From positions 1 through 6,374 of the forward strand of contig CAJOJC010000088.1 in the NCBI GenBank assembly GCA_905234775.1: a DNA stretch of 6,374 bases, written 5' to 3'. Below are positions 1 through 5,093 of the stretch, piece by piece (position 1 is the stretch's first letter; the number at the start of each line of letters is the position of its first letter). Under the pieces are notes generated by a model that had not been told where the DNA came from, did not search any database, and was given only the letters and a program-made list of their open reading frames with translations. Origin of the DNA: an uncultured Bacteroidales bacterium. GTDB lineage: Bacteria > Bacteroidota > Bacteroidia > Bacteroidales > UBA932. The position numbers were made by a program, and so were the translations under genes.

Positions 1-1
1 T

Positions 2-1375
2 TCAATCGTTTCGATCCTGACAGTGGCTTTCAGCCTGCTCTCAGTACGTGCAAGTGCTCAGGACAAGTTCCAGAGCGGATTCTTCCTCGACAACTACAAT
101 TACGTATACAGGCTCAATCCCGCCATCATGAGCGAGAAGAGTTTCTTCGGTTTCCTTGCCGGAAATGTGGAGATGGGAATCAGCAGCGGCCTCGGCATCA
201 GCTCACTGATCTATCCCAACGCTACAGGAGATGGCCTTGTAACCTTCCTCCATCCCAGTGTTACTACGGAGGAAATGATGTCCCACCTGGGCAAAGACAA
301 TCCGTTCGGATTAGACGCCACCTACAACATCCTCAGTACCGGTAAGCGCAGGGAGAACAAATTCAACTCCTTCGAGATCAACATCCGCGCAGACCTCGGA
401 TCCTCCATCCCTGGAGATCTCTTCAGGTTCCTCAAGGAAGGTAACTCTCCTAACCCCTACGATCTCAGCGCATTCTATCTGGGTGCCAAAACCTATGCTG
501 AAATCGCATTCGGAGTAGCGAAGAGGCCTGTAGAAGGTAATCTCACCATCGGCTTCAGGATCAAGGGGCTCATCGGTCTTGCCAATACAGACATCCGTTT
601 CAACAAAGCAAACGTCCTCTTCAACGAGGGCCTTATCGCTACCGATATCGAAGGCAAGGCCAGACTCTCCGCCTCCGGAGTCAACGTCTTCAACGACCAG
701 AACGGCGATCTTAAATACCAGGTCAATACCAGGAGCATGGGCCCTGCCGGCTACGGCGGCGCCATCGATCTCGGCTTCAGGTGGACCCCCTTCGAGAGCC
801 TCGCCGTCAGCGGCGGTATCAACGACCTTGGCGGTATTTTCTGGAAGTTCAATACGGTAGCCAGATCCGCCGATCAGTTCAGCTTCAACGGCTTTGAGAA
901 GGTCGGACAAAACACCAACTACGAGAACGAACTCGGCCAGGCCAAGGACGACTTCCTCGAGATCGCGAACCTCCAGGTTCTCGACGGTGTAACCGAGAGC
1001 GCTTTCGAGAGACTGCGTCTCCCTATCCTGAGCTTCGTCTCATTGGGAGCCCTCGGAATCTATCACTTCGACGAGATTGCTCCCTACTGGGATGCCCGCG
1101 CAGGTGTTACCCTCTCTCCGTTCAAGTTTATCAGTCTTACTGCTAACTACGGACAGAATACCCAGGGCAACGTCCTCGGCCTCGCAGCCAGCGTTACGAT
1201 TCTCTTCATCAACGCTTATGTGGGTATAGATACCTATGCAGACCGCGTCGGTATCGTTCCTATCGAAGGAATCAACTTCCCCAAGTATGGTGGAGTCCCC
1301 GTCCCTATCGATCCTTTCCGCTGCAAGATGACCTTCGGACTCAACATGCAGTTCGGAAACAGGTACCGCAACTAA
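2..1375 (+). CDS. DUF5723-like outer-membrane beta-barrel protein, 5' partial
   Basis: Probable outer-membrane beta-barrel protein of unknown function, of the DUF5723 type found in Bacteroidota. The frame is open to the left edge: reading from base 2 gives SIVSILTVAFSLLSVRASAQDK, the hydrophobic core and ASA|Q cleavage site of a type I signal peptide. The GTG at 23 therefore lies inside the signal peptide, and the real start is left of the window. 457 residues are visible. After the cleavage site comes 'NYVYRLNPAIMSEKSFFGF', the early NPA-type motif of these proteins, then many short alternating strands rich in Gly, Phe and Tyr. The last residues (TFGLNMQFGNRYRN) resemble a final beta strand. 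Codons for Phe, Ile, Leu and Asn nearly all end in C, as in well-expressed genes. A strong terminator follows. The family call comes from memory of the sequence pattern; the barrel fold is inferred, and no partner or substrate can be named. Confidence 0.75.
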   Translation, partial: SIVSILTVAFSLLSVRASAQDKFQSGFFLDNYNYVYRLNPAIMSEKSFFGFLAGNVEMGISSGLGISSLIYPNATGDGLVTFLHPSVTTEEMMSHLGKDNPFGLDATYNILSTGKRRENKFNSFEINIRADLGSSIPGDLFRFLKEGNSPNPYDLSAFYLGAKTYAEIAFGVAKRPVEGNLTIGFRIKGLIGLANTDIRFNKANVLFNEGLIATDIEGKARLSASGVNVFNDQNGDLKYQVNTRSMGPAGYGGAIDLGFRWTPFESLAVSGGINDLGGIFWKFNTVARSADQFSFNGFEKVGQNTNYENELGQAKDDFLEIANLQVLDGVTESAFERLRLPILSFVSLGALGIYHFDEIAPYWDARAGVTLSPFKFISLTANYGQNTQGNVLGLAASVTILFINAYVGIDTYADRVGIVPIEGINFPKYGGVPVPIDPFRCKMTFGLNMQFGNRYRN

Positions 1376-1392
1376 TCACCCTCTCTATATCG

Positions 1393-1427
1393 AAAAAGAC
1401 CTCGGATTTTTCCGAGGTCTTTTTTTT
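1393..1427 (+). terminator. Strong intrinsic terminator, probably bidirectional
   Basis: A perfect 14-bp stem: AAAAAGACCTCGGA (1393-1406), a TTTT loop (1407-1410), and TCCGAGGTCTTTTT (1411-1424). It runs into a tract of eight T (1420-1427). It begins 17 nt after the stop codon of the outer-membrane-type gene and should end that transcript. Read on the minus strand, the same hairpin is followed by five T, so it may also stop queA transcription, though only after passing through the 207-bp element between them. Confidence 0.92.
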
Positions 1428-1430
1428 ATT

Positions 1431-1637
1431 CGGACGGGATAACACCCTCCTGCGGAACTTCAGTCGCTTCGCTCCTTCCGGCCCCTGAGTGCGCGGTTAT
1501 TGGTCAGCATCAGCTGACCGGTCGGTCCGGGTATTTGCGCTAGCAAATACGAAAAGGAGGGGGTGTCGGGGGATGTGTCATCCACCGTATGATAGTCCGG
1601 GGGTGGACAGGTCCGCCGGAGGGTGTCATCCCGTCCG
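1431..1637. repeat. 207-bp element with 26-bp inverted ends and nested hairpins (MITE- or REP-like)
   Basis: The ends are inverted repeats: 1431-1456 (starting CGGACGGGAT) and 1612-1637 (ending ATCCCGTCCG) match at 24 of 26 positions. Matching stops at the T-tract spacer on the left and at the queA stop codon on the right. Inside are at least four smaller inverted repeats: GGTCAGC/GCTGACC (1502-1519), GTATTTGC/GCAAATAC (1531-1550), GGATG/CATCC (1571-1583) and GTCC/GGAC (1595-1608). CGGAA/TTCCG (1453-1480) is a further weak one. An AGGAGGGGGTGTC segment at 1555-1567 resembles the right arm and could pair with the left arm instead. There is no open frame of useful length. The flanks share at most a TT, so no clear target duplication is seen. 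It could be a miniature mobile element, a REP/BIME-like palindromic repeat, or a structured 3' UTR of queA. The geometry is directly visible; the class is inferred. Confidence 0.7.
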
Positions 1638-2849
1638 TTAGCGCCTATAAAGGAGAGATGAATCTCCGTATGAGAGGAAGCGGTAGCCGCTGGCGAGGGC
1701 GTAGTCGTAGATGGTACGCCAGTCGCCGGCGACGAAGGCAGAGACCAGAAGGATAAGGGTACTTTCGGGCTGGTGGAAGTTAGTCACCAGAAGGTCTACA
1801 AGGCGGAAGCGGAAGCCTGGGACTATAATGATACGTGTTCCTACCTTCAGCTCGCTTAGAGAGCCCTTCTCGAGCCAGGAAACGATAGCCTGGAGGGCTT
1901 CCTCAGTCGAGTACGTATAATCGCGCGTATAAGGCGCCCATTGGGCTACGTCTTCCGGGGCTCCGTTTTCTATAATACTGACGCCTACGTAGTAGAGGGA
2001 TTCGAGGGTGCGGACCGAGGTGGTTCCGACGGCGACGAGTTTGCCCTTACGGGCGATGAGCCTTTTAAGGAAGTCGAGACTGACTACGAAGGGCTCACGG
2101 TGCATGGGGTGTTCGGAGACGTTTGAGGACTTTACAGGAAGGAAAGTACCGGCGCCGACGTGGAGGCAAACATTCTCTATATCAATACCTTTGGCCCTGA
2201 TAGCCTCAAGCACTTCTTCAGTAAAGTGAAGGCCGGCCGTAGGGGCGGCTACCGAGCCGCGGATATGGGCGTAGAGTGTCTGATAACGCTCTATATCCAG
2301 GGCCTCTGTTTCGCGGTTAAGATACGGGGGGATCGGCACCTGGCCACAAAGTTCGAGGACCCTGCTGAAGGGCTCTCCGCCTTCCCATGAGAATTCGACT
2401 ACGCCTGTCTGAGCTTCCCTTGAGATAAGCCTTGCACGGAGGTTCATAGCCGATATGGCGGCTTCACAGCCCCCGGGGATGTCGTAGCTGAGCAGATCAT
2501 CCTTCCAGCGCTTTGAGTTGCCTATCACACACTGCCAGCTGCATCTCTCAGTAGCTGCAAATGCCGTATTATACTCTACCGGATCTATAGGCTGAAGGCA
2601 GAATATCTCAATCTTGGCGCCTGTCTCTCTTACGAAATGGAGCCTTGCAGGAACTACCTTGGTATCGTTAAATACCATCATAGAGCCCTCGGGCATAAAC
2701 TCCGGAAAGTTAGAGAATACTTTGGTCTCTACTTTACCCTCTTTGTATATCAACAGCTTTGAGGCATCCCTTCGGGGAAGGGGATATTTCGCTATCCTCT
2801 CATCAGGAAGAGGATAATTATAGTCTTCTATATGGATTTCTGGAATCAT
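1638..2849 (-). CDS. queA: S-adenosylmethionine:tRNA ribosyltransferase-isomerase (QueA)
   Basis: Cytoplasmic enzyme that transfers and isomerises the ribosyl part of SAM onto preQ1 at the wobble base of tRNA, giving epoxyqueuosine, the penultimate step of queuosine synthesis. The protein is 403 residues and complete. Family motifs, numbered from the ATG at 2849: YNYPLPDERIAKYP (10-23), RRDASKLL (26-33), NDTKVVPARL (61-70), IPPYLNR (173-179), PTAGLHFT (203-210), HVGAGTFLPV (230-239), VGTTSVRTLES (274-284), TNFHQPEST (356-364) and YRFLSYGD (389-396). It is longer than the roughly 350-residue proteobacterial enzymes; Bacteroidota versions are usually about 400, with extra sequence near 290-345. 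A TTG at 2858 in the same frame is possible, but the ATG three codons later is preferred: the GAGG just upstream (2853-2856) would lie inside the coding sequence if TTG were used. The gene stands alone, convergent with the outer-membrane-type gene and divergent from the regulator. Confidence 0.96.
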   Translation of the reverse strand: MIPEIHIEDYNYPLPDERIAKYPLPRRDASKLLIYKEGKVETKVFSNFPEFMPEGSMMVFNDTKVVPARLHFVRETGAKIEIFCLQPIDPVEYNTAFAATERCSWQCVIGNSKRWKDDLLSYDIPGGCEAAISAMNLRARLISREAQTGVVEFSWEGGEPFSRVLELCGQVPIPPYLNRETEALDIERYQTLYAHIRGSVAAPTAGLHFTEEVLEAIRAKGIDIENVCLHVGAGTFLPVKSSNVSEHPMHREPFVVSLDFLKRLIARKGKLVAVGTTSVRTLESLYYVGVSIIENGAPEDVAQWAPYTRDYTYSTEEALQAIVSWLEKGSLSELKVGTRIIIVPGFRFRLVDLLVTNFHQPESTLILLVSAFVAGDWRTIYDYALASGYRFLSYGDSSLLYRR

Positions 2850-2920
2850 TTTCCTCAATAATCACATTAATGCAATTGTCGTCAAAGAAAAGCTCTCAAG
2901 CAGATTCGCATTATTCTGTG

Positions 2921-2951
2921 CAAAGATACGACGAACGAGTGAATTTTGAAA
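2921..2951 (-). promoter_or_regulatory. Predicted Bacteroidetes-type promoter for queA
   Basis: Read on the minus strand, TATCTTTG (2928-2921) is a perfect match to the Bacteroidetes -7 box TAnnTTTG. Nineteen nt upstream is TTTC (2951-2948), one base off the TTTG -33 box. Transcription would begin near 2917, leaving a leader of about 68 nt before the ATG at 2849. The -7 match is strong, the -33 match imperfect. Confidence 0.5.
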
Positions 2952-3348
2952 TGTGGAGAAGACACACATTTTTGTCAAAAATTTTGTCGCGAAATGTAAA
3001 TCGGAAAAATTTGTAACGTTTCACAATTGAAAAGTTTACAAAAATGGGGTGTGCGGTGTACCCCGGCGGCCCGAAAGGCTTATCAGTTTTGCTAATACTC
3101 GGAAAGTTGGCTAACTAACTGAGTCAAACCCAGCTATTTAGTGGATTTTATTAATTAAAAAGTAAAGGTAAAATCGTGGCTTTTTCTCGAAGAATGCGGG
3201 AATAATACTGAAAAACTCCCCTATTGGGCTATAAATTTAAATCTTAATCTGCGTACACCCAGTATTTTAGCCCCAAAGAACTAAAGAATTGCAGAGGTGG
3301 CCAAAATCGCGGTTTTGCGGAAAGATCCAGAAACTGTATGGAAATCGC

Positions 3349-3379
3349 TTTGAAATGTGATTTTTGTTATTTACTTTTG
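3349..3379 (+). promoter_or_regulatory. Predicted Bacteroidetes-type promoter for the Xre regulator
   Basis: TTTG (3349-3352), a 19-nt spacer, then TACTTTTG (3372-3379) fit TTTG-N19-21-TAnnTTTG exactly. Transcription should begin around 3383-3386, only about 13-16 nt before the ATG at 3399. A perfect TAAC-N2-GTTA palindrome (3380-3389) covers that start and is a candidate operator for autoregulation. Confidence 0.65.
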
Positions 3380-3398
3380 TAACACGTTAGTTGAGGCT

Positions 3399-3827
3399 AT
3401 GAATTTACGTTTGCAACAATTTATCAACGCCGAAAATATTACCCAATCCGAGCTCGCAGACACCATCGGAGTTGCGCGCGGAAGTATATCGCACATCCTT
3501 TCCGGCAGAAATAAGCCCAGTTTCGATCTGATTGAGAAAATGGCGGCCTGCTACCCTGCTCTCAACATAGAATGGCTGATTACAGGGAAGGGTAAAATGT
3601 ATAAAAACCACGCTCCAGTAGTCCAGGAGGGCGATTTATTCGATTTTCAAGAGGAGGAAATCGAGGTTCCGGAAGCGGAAATTCCGGCGGTTATGAAAGT
3701 TGCCCAACCTAAAGTAGCCACTTCAAATAAAAGACTGCAAACCTCTAAATCGCAGAGAGTTATCTCTAGAATTTTGGTTTTCTTCGACGACGGAACCTTC
3801 CAGGAGCTTGTACAGGATAACGCTTAA
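3399..3827 (+). CDS. Xre-family helix-turn-helix regulator
   Basis: Small cytoplasmic DNA-binding protein of 142 residues. Residues 1-69 form an Xre/Cro-type HTH domain: TQSELADTIGV (15-25) is the positioning helix and turn, ARGSISHILSGRNKPS (26-41) the recognition helix with the usual SxxLSGR-KP ending, and NIEWLITGKGKMYK (56-69) the closing signature common in Bacteroidales. Residues 70-120 are a Glu-, Pro- and Lys-rich, probably unstructured linker. Residues 121-137 (VISRILVFFDDGTFQEL) look like a conserved beta-strand pair, function unknown to me. The frame stays open to an ATG at 3357, but that ATG lies inside the predicted promoter, upstream of the likely transcription start, so the ATG at 3399, preceded by TTGAGG, is chosen. 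cinA follows 18 nt downstream in the same direction. The target is not known; its own promoter and cinA are the obvious candidates. It could instead be a cargo or stress regulator that only happens to sit here. Confidence 0.9.
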   Translation: MNLRLQQFINAENITQSELADTIGVARGSISHILSGRNKPSFDLIEKMAACYPALNIEWLITGKGKMYKNHAPVVQEGDLFDFQEEEIEVPEAEIPAVMKVAQPKVATSNKRLQTSKSQRVISRILVFFDDGTFQELVQDNA

Positions 3828-3840
3828 AACGTTATCTTTG
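3808..3840 (+). promoter_or_regulatory. Predicted promoter for cinA with little or no leader
   Basis: TATCTTTG (3833-3840) is a perfect -7 box, and TTG (3808-3810) lies 22 nt upstream as a weaker -33 box inside the end of the regulator gene. The start codon at 3846 is only 5 nt after the -7 box, so transcription would begin on or next to the ATG. The stretch before the ATG is TTTGTTTTT, with no Shine-Dalgarno sequence. Confidence 0.45.
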
Positions 3841-3854
3841 TTTTTATGATAACG
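3816..3854. promoter_or_regulatory. GATAACG heptamer cluster, candidate operator
   Basis: Three copies of one heptamer in alternating orientation: GATAACG (3816-3822), CGTTATC (3830-3836) and GATAACG (3848-3854). The first pair forms a perfect inverted repeat with a 7-nt centre and overlaps the regulator's stop codon and the cinA -7 box; the third copy begins at the G of the cinA ATG. As RNA the first pair also makes a 7-bp hairpin followed by TTTGTTTTT, so it may act as a weak terminator for the regulator. The repeats are directly visible; the role is inferred. Confidence 0.5.
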
Positions 3855-5093
3855 GCTTCCATCTGTACTATAGGCGACGAAATCCTGATCGGTCAGGTCG
3901 TCGACACTAATTCTTCGAATATTTCACGCAAGCTGGGTGAGATCGGAATAAAGGTCACCCGGATGGTGAGTATTGCCGACGACCACGACGATATCATCAC
4001 TTCCCTCTCCCGCGAACTGGATTCTAACGATATAGTAATCGCTACGGGCGGTCTTGGGCCCACAAAAGACGACATTACGAAGCAGGCTTTGGCGGATTTG
4101 TTCGGCTGTAAGGCCTGGAAAACGGATCAGGAGCAGCTTAAGATAGTATACGATATACTTCATTCCAGGGGCCTGGACGTCCTTGATATCAATCTCCGTC
4201 AGGCAGAAGTTCCCGAGTGCTGCGAGGTGATCCTGAATCACAATGGAACCGCGCCGATAATGGTCTTTGAGAGGTCAGACGGACATCGTCTTTACTCGCT
4301 TCCGGGCGTTCCCCACGAAGCTTTAGGGGCTATCGACGAGGTATTGGCTAATATAAAGCAACACTTTAATACCGATAGCATATATCACAAGACCATAATG
4401 GTTTATGGCTTTGCCGAGTCTGCCCTATCGAAGCTTATCGAGCCCTGGGAAGACGCCCTTCCGAAGGATGTCCATCTGGCTTACCTTCCCAATACTGCAA
4501 CCGGCATCCGGCTCCGTCTTTCAGTCTATGGAGGACAGCGCGAAAAAGACGCTGAAAAGGTCGAAAAGCTCCTCATCGGGCTTCGCGAAATCCTTGGCGA
4601 TAACATCTATGCCGAGAAGGATTGCGCCCTTCAGGAAGTTATCGGAGATCTCCTCAGGGGCAGCGGTAAGACCCTCAGCGCCGCCGAATCCTGCACCGGA
4701 GGTATGATCTCCCACCTTCTTACTACCGTTCCGGGCTCTTCGGAGTACTATCTGGGCAGTGTAACCTCCTATGCCGTCTCGGTCAAGGAAAACGTACTTG
4801 GAGTGCCCTCAGAGACTATTTCCGTCCATGGCGTAGTCAGCAGCGAAGTCGCAGCCGCGATGGCCGAAGGCGTCCGTCGCCTGACGGGCAGCACCTACTC
4901 CGTCTCTACCACCGGCCTCGCCGGCCCCGGAGGCGACGACCGCAACCCCGAAGGCACCGTCTGGGTTGCCGTCAGCGGGCCCCATGGCACTATTACCAAG
5001 CGTTTCCAGTACCACAACGACCGAAAACGCAACATCGAGCGCTTCGCCGCCTCCGCCCTCGACCTTCTGCGTCGCTATATAATAGCTGATTAG
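3846..5093 (+). CDS. cinA: CinA: COG1058 domain fused to NMN deamidase (PncC) domain
   Basis: Cytoplasmic two-domain protein of 415 residues, complete and of the usual family length. Residues 1 to about 170 are the molybdopterin-binding-like fold (COG1058, linked to ADP-ribose pyrophosphatase activity in characterised members): IGDEILIGQVVDTN (9-22), ATGGLGPTKDD (66-76) and SLPGVPHE (151-158). A middle region of about 85 residues follows. Residues 258 to 412 are the PncC-type domain, which in characterised homologues converts NMN to nicotinate mononucleotide in NAD recycling: SAAESCTGG (278-286), GSVTSYAVSVKENVLGV (304-320), GVVSSEVAAAMA (329-340) and TTGLAGPGG (355-363). All signature motifs are present, so both halves appear intact. 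The name comes from the competence operon of other bacteria; nothing nearby suggests competence. It starts 18 nt after the Xre regulator, and its last four bases overlap the convergent ABC-F gene. GC rises sharply toward the 3' end. Confidence 0.96.
   Translation: MITASICTIGDEILIGQVVDTNSSNISRKLGEIGIKVTRMVSIADDHDDIITSLSRELDSNDIVIATGGLGPTKDDITKQALADLFGCKAWKTDQEQLKIVYDILHSRGLDVLDINLRQAEVPECCEVILNHNGTAPIMVFERSDGHRLYSLPGVPHEALGAIDEVLANIKQHFNTDSIYHKTIMVYGFAESALSKLIEPWEDALPKDVHLAYLPNTATGIRLRLSVYGGQREKDAEKVEKLLIGLREILGDNIYAEKDCALQEVIGDLLRGSGKTLSAAESCTGGMISHLLTTVPGSSEYYLGSVTSYAVSVKENVLGVPSETISVHGVVSSEVAAAMAEGVRRLTGSTYSVSTTGLAGPGGDDRNPEGTVWVAVSGPHGTITKRFQYHNDRKRNIERFAASALDLLRRYIIAD

Larger units (their letters stand above)
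2850..3398. other. AT-rich divergent intergenic region, no gene recognised
   Basis: About 550 bp between the queA and regulator start codons. It is much more AT-rich than the flanking genes: 18 of 60 bases are G or C at 2941-3000. The only long open frame (2759-3016, plus) begins inside queA on the opposite strand and has no protein-like character. Apart from the two promoters, it shows a GC-rich hairpin GGGGT/ACCCC (3046-3064), two inverted-repeat pairs with interleaved pairing (3204-3276), a near-palindrome AAAATCGCGGTTTT (3303-3316) whose first ten bases recur with one change at 3170-3179, and an exact 11-bp repeat TTTGAAATGTG at 2945-2955 and 3349-3359. No tRNA or known riboswitch was recognised. 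Confidence 0.6.

Noticed and set aside
311..910. 199-residue minus-strand open frame
   Set aside because: Shadow of the outer-membrane-type gene: strong codon bias on the plus strand leaves the reverse frame open, and its translation is low-complexity Glu/Gly/Val.
1428..1640. CRISPR repeat or transposase remnant in the 207-bp element
   Set aside because: There are no regularly spaced direct repeats, and no frame with transposase motifs; inverted repeats are the only organised feature.
2882..2911. Nine-codon upstream open frame in the queA leader (minus strand), and an ATG-TGA start-stop further down
   Set aside because: Short frames are expected by chance in a 68-nt leader; there is no ribosome binding site or codon pattern suggesting attenuation.
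2970..2988. TTTTGTC repeated at 12-bp spacing
   Set aside because: Two short copies in very AT-rich sequence; not enough to call a tandem repeat or operator.
2759..3016. 85-residue plus-strand open frame over the queA start and promoter
   Set aside because: Antisense to queA for its first part and AT-rich noncoding sequence afterwards; the translation has no domain-like pattern, and it overlaps the predicted queA promoter.
3046..3064. GGGGT/ACCCC hairpin, considered as part of a tRNA or known small RNA
   Set aside because: No cloverleaf can be built around it, no T-tract follows, and no promoter box lies at a suitable distance.
5074..5086. GCTAT/ATAGC hairpin at the end of cinA
   Set aside because: Only 5 bp with a 3-nt loop and no T-tract on either strand, so it is unlikely to be a terminator.
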